DNA of 56,513 nucleotides from Bacteroidaceae bacterium (GCA_017416805.1 JAFQBB010000017.1:1-56513), one strand, 5' to 3'. Positions 19,194 to 28,831 are shown, counted from the first letter of the stretch. The notes: a model not told the origin generated them from the letters alone. Translations and numbers: made by a program.

Positions 19194-19547
19194 GGCTACA
19201 CCTTATTTTATTATTATATCCGAATATAAAACTGATATTTCTTCCATTTATTGCTATTCACCTTTCCATTTTTTCCACCCCACCTGAGAAAAGTTTTTTC
19301 CAGACAGGGTAGAAAAAAAAGTACATGCATACGCCTTTGCCGGAAGCCCGAAAGAGATGTCCATGCACAAAGGAGAACAAAGAAGCAAACCTCGGCAATA
19401 TAGCCCGTTAATGATTAAAAAAACAAAAAAAAACAAGCTTTGAAGAAAAAAGGCCCTGCAAGAGTGTCCACAAATGGAAAATATGTACTACATTTGCCCA
19501 GACATAGAAAAACTGAACAATAAAAAATAATAAAATAATACAAAACT
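19194..19547. other. AT-rich divergent intergenic region
   Basis: About 350 bp between the divergent porQ and tonB genes, with A-runs but no gene, array or hairpin that I can support. TACATTTG at 19489-19496 (plus) is the likely -7 element for the TonB gene, 51 bp before its ATG. Confidence 0.5.
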
Positions 19548-20234
19548 ATGGAAGTCAAAAAAGCTCCTGTTGCCGATTTGGAAGGCAAAAAGACCACTTG
19601 GCTATTGGTGGGTTACATTTTTATCTTGGCGCTCATATTCGTTGCTTTCGAATGGACAAAGCGTGACGTAGTTGAAACCGGTGAGATTATCGAAGTTGCA
19701 ATGATTAACTTTGAGGAAGAAATCATCCCCATCACATTGCAGGAAAAACCTGTAGCACCCGTACCGGTAGAAGCAAAGGCCGTAGCCGAAATCATCAAGA
19801 TTGTAGAGGACGATGCCCAGATTGAAGAAACCATCATTGCATCAACCGAGGATACTGGTGAAGTTGTAGAGATTACAAACATTGAAAACGTTGTTGTTGA
19901 AGAACCTGAAAAAGAAGAGGAAATTTTCCAAGTGGTAGAAGCAATGCCCGAGTTCCCTGGCGGTATGGCTGAATTGATGAAATACCTCCAGAAGAGCATC
20001 AAGTATCCTTCAATCTCTCAGGAAAACGGCGTTCAGGGACGTGTAATCGTTCAGTTCGTGGTAAACAAGGACGGTTCTATTGTTGACCCCGTTGTTATCC
20101 GTAGTGTTGACCCCTATCTGGATAAGGAAGCCCTCCGCGTGGTTAAGGCCATGCCTAAGTGGAAGCCCGGTGAACAGAGAGGAAAGACCGTACGCGTGAA
20201 GTTCACCTTGCCCGTACAATTCCGTCTCCAATAA
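19548..20234 (+). CDS. TonB-family energy transducer
   Basis: 228 residues. One N-terminal membrane segment (~18-36, LLVGYIFILALIFVAFEW), an acidic Val/Glu-rich periplasmic linker (~45-135, in place of the usual Pro/Lys linker), and a TonB C-terminal domain (~150-228; VQGRVIVQFVVNKDGSI and VRVKFTLPVQFRLQ). It transmits proton-motive energy to outer-membrane receptors and would work with the ExbB/ExbD genes 2.2 kb downstream. A terminator follows. Confidence 0.92.
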   Translation: MEVKKAPVADLEGKKTTWLLVGYIFILALIFVAFEWTKRDVVETGEIIEVAMINFEEEIIPITLQEKPVAPVPVEAKAVAEIIKIVEDDAQIEETIIASTEDTGEVVEITNIENVVVEEPEKEEEIFQVVEAMPEFPGGMAELMKYLQKSIKYPSISQENGVQGRVIVQFVVNKDGSIVDPVVIRSVDPYLDKEALRVVKAMPKWKPGEQRGKTVRVKFTLPVQFRLQ

Positions 20235-20290
20235 TCTGAAGGCGATTAGCTGTAAAAACGAGAAAAAAAACACATATATTAAGAAAAGTA

Positions 20291-20326
20291 AAAGAGGTTG
20301 CCTGATATTTCAAGCAACCTCTTTTT
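20291..20326 (+). terminator. Terminator after the TonB gene
   Basis: AAAGAGGTTGC / GCAACCTCTTT stem with an 11-nt loop and T-run ending at 20326. It lies upstream of the next start codon and argues against an earlier start for that gene. Confidence 0.85.
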
Positions 20327-20342
20327 AATAAAAGGAACACCC

Positions 20343-21320
20343 ATGATGTATAAAGCCAACCAACTTCTCGAGAAAGTGAATGACTATATTGCTTCACTCG
20401 GCTACAAGCGGCCACCGGTCGGTTTGTACGAACCGATAGAATACACATTGTCCATTGGAGGCAAACGCATCCGTCCACTATTGCTACTGATGGCCTACAA
20501 CCTCTATAAGGAAGAGATAGACGAAGCCCTCACTGCCGCCGCCGCGATAGAGACCTACCATAATTACACCCTTCTGCACGATGATCTGATGGACAAGGCC
20601 GACCTGCGCAGAGGAATCCCTACTGTCCATAAGAAATGGGATGAGAACACGGCCATTCTTTCGGGAGACACCATGCTGGTTCTTGCCTACAAAATGATGT
20701 CCATGTGTCCAACCTGCCATCTGAAAACCGTGATGGAAATATTCAACGACACCGCCCTGGAAATAGGCGAGGGCCAACAATACGACATGGAGTTTGAAAC
20801 CCGCAACGATGTGACGGAAGACGAATACCTTGAAATGATTCGTCTGAAGACCTCTGTCCTGTTGGCGGCAAGCTTAAAGATTGGAGCCGTACTGGCCGGT
20901 GCCCCCGAAGAGGATGCCCGCATACTCTACGAATATGGTGTCCGTTTGGGATTGGCTTTCCAGCTTCAGGACGACTATCTGGATGTATATGGAGACCCCG
21001 CCATTTTCGGAAAAAAGATAGGAGGCGACATCCTGTGCAACAAGAAGACCTACATGCTAATCAATGCTCTCCAACGGGCGAACAACACCCAACGGGCCAA
21101 ATTGGAAATGTGGATAGCAACGAACAATTGCAACGAACAAGAAAAGATAAAGGCGGTAACAGCCCTCTACGACGCCATCGGAATCAAGGAATTGTGCCAA
21201 CAGAAAATTGAATCCTACTTCCTTGCGGCCGAAGAAAGCCTCACCAGCATAAATATCGAAGAGAGCCGTAAAAGCATCTTACGTGAGTTTGCCCTATCGC
21301 TAATGAAACGAAACGTTTGA
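20343..21320 (+). CDS. Polyprenyl diphosphate synthase (trans-isoprenyl type)
   Basis: 325 residues from ATG 20343 (MMYKANQLLEK); any earlier start would lie in the terminator. First Asp-rich motif DDLMD at 80-84 and second DDYLD at 210-214, with GGKRIRPLLLL at ~39-49. It condenses IPP with allylic diphosphates; the product is probably farnesyl or geranylgeranyl diphosphate, which the motifs alone cannot settle. It uses IPP/DMAPP made by IspH. Six bp separate it from tatD. Confidence 0.93.
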   Translation: MMYKANQLLEKVNDYIASLGYKRPPVGLYEPIEYTLSIGGKRIRPLLLLMAYNLYKEEIDEALTAAAAIETYHNYTLLHDDLMDKADLRRGIPTVHKKWDENTAILSGDTMLVLAYKMMSMCPTCHLKTVMEIFNDTALEIGEGQQYDMEFETRNDVTEDEYLEMIRLKTSVLLAASLKIGAVLAGAPEEDARILYEYGVRLGLAFQLQDDYLDVYGDPAIFGKKIGGDILCNKKTYMLINALQRANNTQRAKLEMWIATNNCNEQEKIKAVTALYDAIGIKELCQQKIESYFLAAEESLTSINIEESRKSILREFALSLMKRNV

Positions 21321-21326
21321 CAACGG

Positions 21327-22106
21327 ATGGAAATCATTGACACCCATTCACACCTGTTCACAGAGGAGTTCACTGATGATTTACCTGAGGTCATTCTTCG
21401 TGCCCGAGAAGCCGGAGTGACCCGCATATACATGCCGAATATCGACACCTCGTCAGTAGCCGACATGCTGAAAGTTTCCGAAGAATATCCCGGATATTGC
21501 CTCCCCATGATAGGACTACATCCGACCTCTGTCAATGAGGGGTATCAACAAGAATTGGACAAGTTAGAAGATTTATTAGCCTCCTCAACCGCCCGGTTCA
21601 CGGCCATTGGAGAAGTAGGAATGGACCTCTATTGGGACAAAACCTTCCAACAAGAGCAAGAAGATGCCCTGCGCCAACAGATACAATGGGCCATTCGCTA
21701 TGACTTGCCATTGGTCATACATTGCCGCGAAGCCTTCAACGAACTCTATACCATCATGTCCGATTACCGGAATACCTCCTTGCGAGGCATATTCCATAGC
21801 TTTACAGGGTCAGCCGATGAAGCATCCCGTTTCCTATCCTTCGACGGTTTCATGTTAGGGATAAATGGAGTTTTGACATTCAAGAAATCACTCCTGCCCG
21901 GAGTATTGACTCGTGTACCGATCGAACGCATTGTCATCGAGACCGACTCTCCCTACTTGGCACCTGTGCCCCATAGGGGCAAAAGGAATGAAACCGCATT
22001 CATCCAATACACATTGGCCCATCTTGCCTCCATATACGGGAAAGAGACTGAGCTGATAGCGGACATTACCACAAACAATGCGCGAAAAGTGTTTGAAAAG
22101 GGGTAA
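21327..22106 (+). CDS. tatD: TatD-family metal-dependent hydrolase (DNase)
   Basis: 259 residues, typical TatD length. Metal ligands are visible: His7/His9 (DTHSHLF), Glu in IGEVGMDLYW, His in LVIHCREAF, His in GIFHSFTGS and Asp in IETDSPYLAP. Family members are Mg-dependent 3'-5' exonucleases or D-aminoacyl-tRNA-linked hydrolases; the substrate here is not determinable. Likely co-transcribed with the prenyl synthase. Confidence 0.92.
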   Translation: MEIIDTHSHLFTEEFTDDLPEVILRAREAGVTRIYMPNIDTSSVADMLKVSEEYPGYCLPMIGLHPTSVNEGYQQELDKLEDLLASSTARFTAIGEVGMDLYWDKTFQQEQEDALRQQIQWAIRYDLPLVIHCREAFNELYTIMSDYRNTSLRGIFHSFTGSADEASRFLSFDGFMLGINGVLTFKKSLLPGVLTRVPIERIVIETDSPYLAPVPHRGKRNETAFIQYTLAHLASIYGKETELIADITTNNARKVFEKG

Positions 22107-22207
22107 AATAACCTCAAAAAGATGATAAATGTTTTAAAATGTATTAATTTTGGCCGTTTAGGAAAATTAATATGGAAAGAAAGAGGTGTAAATCGAATAA
22201 AAAAGAA

Positions 22208-22215
22208 TACATTTG
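22208..22215 (+). promoter_or_regulatory. -7 element upstream of tRNA-Ser
   Basis: TACATTTG, 73 bp before the tRNA; matches TAnnTTTG. It may also serve the exb operon, as no second clear promoter lies between the tRNA and exbB. Confidence 0.5.
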
Positions 22216-22287
22216 TAGCTGAAAACTCTGCAAGAGAGGAGAACGGCCATGAAAACCGGTAGCTTTTACATGCGGAAATACAAAGAG

Positions 22288-22375
22288 GGAGAGATGCTCG
22301 AGTGGTTGAAGAGGCACGCCTGGAAAGCGTGTATACGCCTAAAGCGTATCGGGGGTTCGAATCCCCCTCTCTCCG
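22288..22375 (+). tRNA. tRNA-Ser (GGA)
   Basis: 88 nt. The acceptor GGAGAGA (22288-22294) pairs with TCTCTCC (22368-22374). Anticodon loop CTGGAAA gives GGA. There is a long variable arm as in type II tRNAs and a TTCGAATC T-loop. CCA is not encoded. Confidence 0.96.
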
Positions 22376-22452
22376 CATAGACAGAGATAAAAAAGAGAGA
22401 AAACTAACAATCATAATAACTAATTATCAAATCTTAAAAATTTAGAAACACA

Positions 22453-23265
22453 ATGAAAAAGTTATTTGCAATCGTTGCAGTAATGGGTTTGATGACCTTT
22501 GGTCTTACCCAGTCAGTAATGGCTCAGGAAGAAGCCGCAGCTTCTACTGAAGTAGTGGATTCAGCTGCTGTTGATTCAGCTGCTGTAGCAGAGGAGGCTC
22601 CTGTAGCAGAAGAAGCTCCTGTAGAAGAAGGAAGTATTCACAAAGAGTTGAAGACTAAGTTTATCGAAGGTGACGCAGGATTTATGTCATTGGTAGCCGT
22701 TGCATTGGTTATCGGTTTGGCTTTCTGTATCGAGCGTATCATCTATTTGAGCCTTGCAGAAGTTAACACAAAAAAATTGATGGCTAAGATTGAAGAAGCT
22801 CTTGCTAAGGGCGATGTTGAAGGTGCTAAGACCGTATGCCGTAACACTCGTGGTCCTGTTGCCTCTATCTGCTATCAGGGTCTGATGCGTATTGGTGAAG
22901 GCATTGACGTTGTTGAGCGCTCTATCGTATCTTACGGCGGCGTTCAGACAGCTTACCTTGAGAAAGGTTGCTCTTGGATCACATTGTTCATCGCTATGGC
23001 TCCGTCACTCGGATTCTTGGGTACTGTGATTGGTATGGTGGCATCATTTGACGCTATCGAGGCTGCAGGTGATATCTCTCCGACCGTTGTTGCCGGTGGT
23101 ATGAAGGTGGCCTTGATTACTACTATCTTCGGTATCGTGGTAGCTTTGATTCTTCAGGTATTCTACAACTACATTCTTTCTAAGATTGAGGCTTTGACAG
23201 CTGATATGGAGGACTCTTCAATCACATTGCTCGACCTCATCATGAAGTACAACCTGAAGAAGTAA
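22453..23265 (+). CDS. exbB: ExbB/TolQ/MotA-type proton channel subunit
   Basis: 270 residues. A signal-like N-terminus (1-24, SVMAQ) and an Ala/Glu/Val-rich periplasmic extension (~25-65) precede three membrane helices (~74-95, ~177-200, ~213-240). The conserved core IAMAPSLGFLGTVIGMVASF forms the channel. With ExbD it powers TonB. First gene of a four-gene operon. Confidence 0.95.
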   Translation: MKKLFAIVAVMGLMTFGLTQSVMAQEEAAASTEVVDSAAVDSAAVAEEAPVAEEAPVEEGSIHKELKTKFIEGDAGFMSLVAVALVIGLAFCIERIIYLSLAEVNTKKLMAKIEEALAKGDVEGAKTVCRNTRGPVASICYQGLMRIGEGIDVVERSIVSYGGVQTAYLEKGCSWITLFIAMAPSLGFLGTVIGMVASFDAIEAAGDISPTVVAGGMKVALITTIFGIVVALILQVFYNYILSKIEALTADMEDSSITLLDLIMKYNLKK

Positions 23266-23298
23266 TTGAATCTATTAAATTGTAAATTAGAGTAAGTG

Positions 23299-23775
23299 AT
23301 GAAAGCACATAAAGTATCTTTTTATGTATTTATCGCATTGATTGTCGCCACATTAGTAGTCTTCGGTCTCTTCTTTGGATCAGGTTATGACAACATGCAA
23401 GGTAAATACAATGCTCCCGAGCATACAGGTACACTCATCGTGTTTATGTATGCCATGGCCGCAATCTGTATTCTGGCCACGGTCTTCGGAGCTTTATGGA
23501 ATGTAATATCTTCAATAGGCGGTCCGAAGGGCGTAAATATTACAGGTGTACCCGATACAGCCATTTCTGTGGTTTCTGTAGGACTTTTGATTGCTATCAT
23601 GATTGGTTCATTGTCTGCAGCCTCAACAGAACCTTTGGTTTTGCCCAGCGGAAAAATCTTTGACGACACTACATTGTTGACATTGACAGACACCTTCATC
23701 TATGCAATCTATTCACTGATGGCTATCGCAGGTGTTGCATTGATTGTTAACCTTTCTGGTATTTTCAAAAGATAA
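23299..23775 (+). CDS. Four-helix membrane protein of the exb operon, function unknown
   Basis: 158 residues from ATG 23299 (a GTG lies one codon earlier). Hydrophobic segments at about 8-28, 48-70, 88-108 and 132-152. The gene lies between exbB and exbD with 33 and 30 bp gaps, an arrangement I recall from other Bacteroidales. It is probably an accessory component of the TonB-energising complex; no catalytic motif seen. Confidence 0.8.
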   Translation: MKAHKVSFYVFIALIVATLVVFGLFFGSGYDNMQGKYNAPEHTGTLIVFMYAMAAICILATVFGALWNVISSIGGPKGVNITGVPDTAISVVSVGLLIAIMIGSLSAASTEPLVLPSGKIFDDTTLLTLTDTFIYAIYSLMAIAGVALIVNLSGIFKR

Positions 23776-23805
23776 TTCTAAGAACCTATTAAAGTTAGAA
23801 TAATA

Positions 23806-24390
23806 ATGGGAAAGAAAAAAAGAGAAGTACCGGAACTGAACTCAAGCTCAACGGCCGATATCTCTTTCATCCTGTTGATCTTCTTCCTCACAACCACGTC
23901 TATGGACACGGACAAAGGTTTGGCACGTCGTTTGCCACCTCCACCCGAAGACAAGGACTTGGATGCTGAGACAGAGATTAAGGAGCGTAACGTACTTCAG
24001 GTACGTATCAACGCTATGGACGAATTGATGATTGGTGGCGACTACGCTGAAGTAAGCGAAATCAGAGCAAGAGCCAAAGAGTTCATCGACAATCCGGAAA
24101 ATTTGGCCAACTTGCCTGACAAGGTAGCCAAGGAGATAGATTTCTTCGGTACGGTATATATTACTGATAAGCACGTTATCTCTTTGCAGAGCGACCGTGG
24201 TACAAGCTATGACAAATATTTTGCAGTACAAAACGAGTTGGTAGCAGCTTACAACGAGTTGCGCGATGAGTTGGCAAAACGCAAATTCCACAAGCCCTAC
24301 ACACAATGCTCTGAAGACGAACAGTTGGCTATCCGTACATACTACCCACAGAAGATTTCAGAAGCTGAACCTAAAAACTACGCTAAATAA
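23806..24390 (+). CDS. exbD: ExbD/TolR biopolymer transport protein, first copy
   Basis: 194 residues. A short cytoplasmic start, then one membrane helix (~17-32, ADISFILLIFFLTTT) with the proton-carrying Asp (TADISFI), and a periplasmic domain longer than in E. coli ExbD. Partner of ExbB. Confidence 0.93.
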   Translation: MGKKKREVPELNSSSTADISFILLIFFLTTTSMDTDKGLARRLPPPPEDKDLDAETEIKERNVLQVRINAMDELMIGGDYAEVSEIRARAKEFIDNPENLANLPDKVAKEIDFFGTVYITDKHVISLQSDRGTSYDKYFAVQNELVAAYNELRDELAKRKFHKPYTQCSEDEQLAIRTYYPQKISEAEPKNYAK

Positions 24391-24398
24391 TAATAGTT

Positions 24399-24866
24399 AT
24401 GAGCAAATTTGGAAAAGGAGAAAAAAGAGGTATGCCGGCGTTGAATACGTCATCATTGCCTGACTTGATCTTTACTATCCTGTTCTTCTTCATGATTGTT
24501 ACTACGATGCGTGAAGTTACTTTGAAGGTAGAGTTCAAGGTACCTAAAGGTACAGAAATTGAAAAGATGACCAAGAAATCATTGATTTCGTACATCTATG
24601 TAGGTAAGCCTACCCGTGAGTTCCGTGCACAGAGAGGTTCAAGCTCTCAGATCCAGTTGAACGACAAGTTCGTTGACAACTTGATTCAAGTGCAAGAGTA
24701 TATCTATCAAGAGCGTGATGCCATGAAGGAAATCGACAAGCCCTTCATGAAGGTATCACTCAAGGTTGATAAAGAAACTCGCATGGGTATTGTTACAGAT
24801 ATCAAGCAAGAATTGCGTAAAGCATGGGCCTTGAATCTTAACTATTCGGCAGATTCTCGTAATTAA
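24399..24866 (+). CDS. ExbD/TolR biopolymer transport protein, second copy
   Basis: 155 residues. Membrane helix with the conserved Asp (SSLPDLIFTILFFFMIVTT, ~19-36) and a shorter periplasmic domain than the first copy. It starts 8 bp after the first exbD stop. Two unequal ExbD paralogues in tandem suggest hetero-oligomeric stator units. Confidence 0.93.
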   Translation: MSKFGKGEKRGMPALNTSSLPDLIFTILFFFMIVTTMREVTLKVEFKVPKGTEIEKMTKKSLISYIYVGKPTREFRAQRGSSSQIQLNDKFVDNLIQVQEYIYQERDAMKEIDKPFMKVSLKVDKETRMGIVTDIKQELRKAWALNLNYSADSRN

Positions 24867-24896
24867 TAGAGAAATATAAGATTTATTGAAACGATT

Positions 24897-24934
24897 GTGG
24901 GGACGTGATTATTCACGTCCCCACTTGTTTTTTC
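24897..24934 (+). terminator. Rho-independent terminator of the exb operon
   Basis: GTGGGGACGTGA (24897-24908) pairs with TCACGTCCCCAC (24913-24924), followed by TTGTTTTTTC. Confidence 0.92.
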
Positions 24935-24988
24935 TTATACTGCAATTAATGAAGAATTTCCAAAACTATCTACGCAGGAAATTGTTAT

Positions 24989-25019
24989 TTTGAGAATTCA
25001 GAGAAAAAGTGTACTTTTG
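24989..25019 (+). promoter_or_regulatory. Promoter of the nitroreductase gene
   Basis: TTTG (24989-24992), 19 bp, TACTTTTG (25012-25019): a full consensus match, 33 bp from the ATG. Confidence 0.75.
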
Positions 25020-25052
25020 CATTCGTAAAATGCCAAAAAGAAAAAAAAGAAT

Positions 25053-25790
25053 ATGGAAACAATCAAGAACCGACGGAGCATACGTAAATATAAAAGAGAC
25101 GAGGTTTCCACCCCCTTACTGAACGAATTGTTAGAAACTGCAGCTCGGGCACAGACAATGGGGAACCTGCAACTATACAGCGTCGTAGTGACACACGATG
25201 AAAGCATGAAGGAACGCCTTGCACCTGCACATTTCAACCAACCGATGGTAAAGGGAGCACCTATAGTTCTGACCTTCTGTGCCGACTTCAACCGTACTTC
25301 GCAATGGTGCCGCTGCCGCAAAGCGGACCCGGGGTATGACAATATGCTCTCGTTCATGAATGCTGCAAGCGATGCACTACTTTTTTGCCAGAATTTCTGC
25401 AACCTGGCTGAAGAGAGAGGATTAGGAATCTGCTATTTGGGTACTACAATCTATAATGCCGGACAGATTATTGACATCCTCAAACTGCCTAAGTTAGTAG
25501 TGCCCGTGGCTACAATCACAGTAGGATGGCCCGATGAGTACCCTCCGCAAAGCGATCGTCTGCCCTTAGCCTCATTTGTACACCAAGAGACTTACCATAA
25601 CTATACCCCTGCAGACATAGACCGCCACTACTCCGCCAAAGAAGCCCTACCCGAGAACATACACTTTGTGGAAATCAACCAGAAAGAGACACTGGCCCAA
25701 ATCTTTACAGACATCCGATATACGCGCGAAGCCAACGTAGCCATATCTGCCAATCTTCTGGAGGTACTCAAACAACAAGGTTTTATGTAA
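25053..25790 (+). CDS. FMN-dependent nitroreductase family oxidoreductase
   Basis: 245 residues, in the size range of NfsA-like enzymes. N-terminal RRSIRKYKRDEV binds the FMN phosphate; LLETAARAQTMGNLQLYSVVV and EERGLGICYLGTT are typical family segments. C-terminal residues PLASFVHQETYHNYTPADID resemble the NfsA/FRP group. Expected to reduce nitro compounds or quinones with NAD(P)H. Single gene with its own promoter. Confidence 0.9.
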   Translation: METIKNRRSIRKYKRDEVSTPLLNELLETAARAQTMGNLQLYSVVVTHDESMKERLAPAHFNQPMVKGAPIVLTFCADFNRTSQWCRCRKADPGYDNMLSFMNAASDALLFCQNFCNLAEERGLGICYLGTTIYNAGQIIDILKLPKLVVPVATITVGWPDEYPPQSDRLPLASFVHQETYHNYTPADIDRHYSAKEALPENIHFVEINQKETLAQIFTDIRYTREANVAISANLLEVLKQQGFM

Positions 25791-25865
25791 AAAGAAAACG
25801 GTTCTTCTGCTATTTCACAAAGAACATGAATCTTCTGCTATTTAGCTGAAATTAGGGAGAAATAA

Positions 25866-25943
25866 GAACATAAGTTCAAATGGTCATGAACATATGTTCG
25901 TTGGCACATGAACATATGTTCAGAGGCACTTGAACATATGTTC
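25866..25943. repeat. Array B: GAACATATGTTC palindromes, 22-bp period
   Basis: GAACATAAGTTC at 25866, then perfect palindromes GAACATATGTTC at 25888, 25910 and 25932, each step exactly 22 bp. The 10-bp spacers are also related (GTTGGCACAT, AGAGGCACTT). A further GAACATGA at 25822 is 44 bp (two periods) before the first. It lies in the 370-bp gap between the nitroreductase stop (25790) and dnaA, downstream of both genes. The rest of the gap holds a terminator (26067-26110) and no gene. Confidence 0.88.
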
Positions 25944-26066
25944 ATTTTTTGGGGGTGTTTTCTACAAAAGCAACATGCTTTCCAACTAAATTACAAAAGA
26001 AGAAAAATAGTAGTGTCCAAAAAGCCAAAGACAGCCTTTTCCTTCAGACACTATAGATTCATTAGC

Positions 26067-26110
26067 AAAGCATCCTAAGATAAATATGCTCATTTATCTT
26101 AGGATGCTTT
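26067..26110. terminator. Bidirectional terminator between nitroreductase and dnaA
   Basis: AAAGCATCCTAAGATAAAT and its exact complement form a 19-bp perfect stem with a 6-nt loop; A/T runs on both sides suit termination in both directions. Confidence 0.88.
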
Positions 26111-26160
26111 TAATGGGGGGGATTCCTGCTCGTCTTTTCCTATCGGACACGAATTCCCCC

Positions 26161-27573
26161 TTATCTTTTCCTTAGAGTCGCTTCCAACTCCTCTACCTCA
26201 CTTCTAAAGGCCTTGTCAACCTCCAGCTGGCCTCCTACAATCTTGCAAGCATGGAGCACAGTGGCGTGGTCGCGCTTACCTATGAGCTTTCCAATCTTGG
26301 CCGACGAGGCATCCGTATGCTTCTTTGCCAAATACATAGCCAGTTGCCGAACTTGCACGACTTCACGTTTGCGTGTTTTGGCAGAAACAGCAGTTGTCTC
26401 CACACCATAATGTGCACAAACTTTTTCCAGCACATCCTCCACAGAAATTGTTTTTTGTTCAGACATATTGCGAATGGCCCTACGTACTACCCGCTCAGTC
26501 ATCTCGATATCGACCTCACGGTTATACACCATGGAATTAGCCATCAGGGAAGTGACTACCCCCTCCAGGTCACGCACACTTTCATCAACATTCTCTGCTA
26601 TATAATCAATCACCTCCTCAGGGAAGTTCAAACCATCGCGTCTAACCTTATTATATAATATATGTCTCCGCAGTTCTACATTCGGCCGCTCCATCTCTGC
26701 TATCAATCCCCACTTGAAACGGGTAAGCAAACGGTCTTCCATCCCTTGCAACATGACAGGTGAACGGTCCGAAGTCAGTATAAGCTGTTTCCCATTTTGA
26801 TGCAGGTGGTTAAAAATATGGAAGAAGGTATTCTGCGTTTTTGTCCGCGTAGCAAACTCTTGCACATCGTCAATAATCAACACATCAATAGACTGGTAGA
26901 AGTTTATAAAGTCATTCTGCGTATTTTCACGCACCGAATTCGTATATTGCACATAGAAAAGGTATGCCGATACATACAGGACACGTTTGTTTGGATACAA
27001 TTCCTTTATGCGTGTACCGATAGCATTGACCAGATGCGTCTTTCCCACTCCCGACGGACCATAGATAAAGAGAGGATTGAACGAAGTCTTCGCCGGACTT
27101 TGTGCAACAGCCTCTCCCGCTGTACGGGAGAGCTTATTGCTAAGCCCTTCGATGAAATTTTCAAAATTGTATTTCGGATTCAGTTGTGGATCCAAATCCT
27201 GCGGCGCTGCCACAGGTCTGGCAGGTAACACCTTATTACCATCAGCCAAAATAGGCTTAGGCCGCACGGCTTGCGAAGAGCTATCACTCTCCCACTCCTG
27301 TTCCTGCTTATTTTCTTTGTCGATAAGTACACGATATTTCAAATGTGTACCTTCACCGTATTCACGGTATATCACATATCGTAGCAGGTCTATATAATGT
27401 TCCTCCAAATACTCGCATACGAACGAGCTTGGCACACCCAAAGTCAGGATTCCCTCCTCAAACTTCACAGGCCAAATTGACAGGAAGATTCTTTCGTACG
27501 TGGGCCCTGGCACGTTGTCTGCAATGATTTTCAGACAGCGTTCCCAAAGCACAACATGATTGTTGTCCGTCAT
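26161..27573 (-). CDS. dnaA: Chromosomal replication initiator protein DnaA
   Basis: 470 residues. Domain I (1-85), a short linker, AAA+ domain III with Walker A GPSGVGKT (172-179) and Walker [10 protein letters not shown] (~234-242), and domain IV with the DNA-binding signature [13 protein letters not shown] near the C-terminus. It binds DnaA boxes at oriC and opens the origin. No cluster of TTATCCACA-like boxes is visible in the 364 bp upstream, so oriC is probably elsewhere. Confidence 0.98.
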   Translation of the reverse strand: MTDNNHVVLWERCLKIIADNVPGPTYERIFLSIWPVKFEEGILTLGVPSSFVCEYLEEHYIDLLRYVIYREYGEGTHLKYRVLIDKENKQEQEWESDSSSQAVRPKPILADGNKVLPARPVAAPQDLDPQLNPKYNFENFIEGLSNKLSRTAGEAVAQSPAKTSFNPLFIYGPSGVGKTHLVNAIGTRIKELYPNKRVLYVSAYLFYVQYTNSVRENTQNDFINFYQSIDVLIIDDVQEFATRTKTQNTFFHIFNHLHQNGKQLILTSDRSPVMLQGMEDRLLTRFKWGLIAEMERPNVELRRHILYNKVRRDGLNFPEEVIDYIAENVDESVRDLEGVVTSLMANSMVYNREVDIEMTERVVRRAIRNMSEQKTISVEDVLEKVCAHYGVETTAVSAKTRKREVVQVRQLAMYLAKKHTDASSAKIGKLIGKRDHATVLHACKIVGGQLEVDKAFRSEVEELEATLRKR

Positions 27574-27621
27574 AATAGCTTTTAATGGCTTAAAAAATCA
27601 AATAGTGAAACTTCTACGCTG

Positions 27622-27629
27622 CAAAGTTG
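27622..27629 (-). promoter_or_regulatory. Probable -7 element of the dnaA promoter
   Basis: On the minus strand CAACTTTG, one mismatch from TAnnTTTG, about 49 bp before the ATG. Confidence 0.4.
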
Positions 27630-27744
27630 CAAATCTTATTTGAAATAAAAAAATGATTTTTTCCTCCGTTTTTTTTGGTCAAGAATAAGGCTTTAAATTA
27701 CAGCAGTTTAGCAAGAGGAAAAATTGGGAAGTTATTTAGATTCC

Positions 27745-27776
27745 AAAAAAAATGCAACTGACTATCTGTCAGTCGC
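27745..27776 (-). terminator. Terminator after the MlaD-like gene
   Basis: On the minus strand ACTGAC-AGATA-GTCAGT extended by GC pairs, then eight T (27745-27752 on the plus strand read as A). The remaining dnaA-mlaD intergenic DNA (27777-27937) shows only AT-rich sequence. Confidence 0.75.
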
Positions 27777-27937
27777 TTTTGTTGTTTTCTTTATTTTCAT
27801 TCCATCTAAATGAAACAGGGCAAACTCGCTCCAAACCCCTCTCTAACAAGCACAATTTCATCTTAGGCCCAACTTTGTTTTTCTGCGACTTTCTATTTAG
27901 ACAAAATCTATTTTGAACAAATCATTTGCCTATTTCG

Positions 27938-28831
27938 TTACTTTTCTTTATGACCAAATAAAGAGAAGTGAACGTAACGTTTGGGATGCTCTTTAAGGTC
28001 TTCAAGCAATGCAGAGGCGTTGCCTGTAGTCTTCAACAAATTATCGTAAAGCGCACGATCGTTGAGCAACATGCCCACAGTATTCTCTTTACTTTGCAAC
28101 TGGTCCGTAAACTGCTTCACTCCTTCAAGTGTCGCATCAATACGTGCCACAGTTGAAGCATAATCTATATCCTTAAGATTTGTTGAAATCACAGCCAAAT
28201 TCTCCGTAACCATATTCAGATTTCCGGCAATGGCAGGAATATCAGAGGCCAACAAGCCATTCAAACGTTCGGTTGTGATTTGCAGATTGGCCGTAACCTG
28301 TTCGGCATTATGCAGCGTATTTGCCAACGATTGGTCAGCAAGCAGGTTGTTGAGCGACATCAGTATAGAATCCAATTTAGGCATCATCATCTCAACTTTA
28401 GGCACCAACCCGGCAGCTTTTCCCATTACTCCAGCATTCACCACACCCTGCAAGGTATCCCCTTGGACATACCATCGGTTGACCCCACGAGGCAACTTCA
28501 AGTTCATCTTCACTGTCCCCAGCATCTCGGTTTCCAATTCTGCTGTTGTACCGATAGGGAGTTTCACTTCACGGTCAAGTTCTATTTCTACGACAACATG
28601 ACCCGGATTACGATAATCATATTGTATCTCACGGACCAGTCCTATACCATACCCATCAGCATATACAGGGCTGGAAGTGACCAGACCTGCAATATCCTCA
28701 AATTCCACATAATATCCGTTTCCAGCCTTGAAAACATTAATTCCTTTCAAGAAATTAAGTCCATATACCAACACGGCTATCGCAACAATGCCTGTTATCC
28801 CAATCTTTACCTCCTTTGTCAGATATTTCAT
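27938..28831 (-). CDS. MlaD/MCE-domain phospholipid trafficking protein
   Basis: 297 residues from ATG 28831 (MKYLTKEVKIGITG); an upstream TTG is less likely. An N-terminal membrane anchor (~8-27, VKIGITGIVAIAVLVYGLNFL) is followed by an MCE domain (~35-115; YYVEFEDIAGLVTSSPVYADG) and a helical C-terminal region (~150-260) that forms the needle in related proteins. It carries lipids between membranes in the periplasm, usually with an MlaE permease and MlaF ATPase, which are not here. It follows the amidase gene with a 44-bp gap. Confidence 0.9.
   Translation of the reverse strand: MKYLTKEVKIGITGIVAIAVLVYGLNFLKGINVFKAGNGYYVEFEDIAGLVTSSPVYADGYGIGLVREIQYDYRNPGHVVVEIELDREVKLPIGTTAELETEMLGTVKMNLKLPRGVNRWYVQGDTLQGVVNAGVMGKAAGLVPKVEMMMPKLDSILMSLNNLLADQSLANTLHNAEQVTANLQITTERLNGLLASDIPAIAGNLNMVTENLAVISTNLKDIDYASTVARIDATLEGVKQFTDQLQSKENTVGMLLNDRALYDNLLKTTGNASALLEDLKEHPKRYVHFSLFGHKEK

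Noticed and set aside
27574-27937. oriC upstream of dnaA
   Set aside because: No cluster of TTATCCACA-like boxes is visible, only AT-rich DNA and a terminator.
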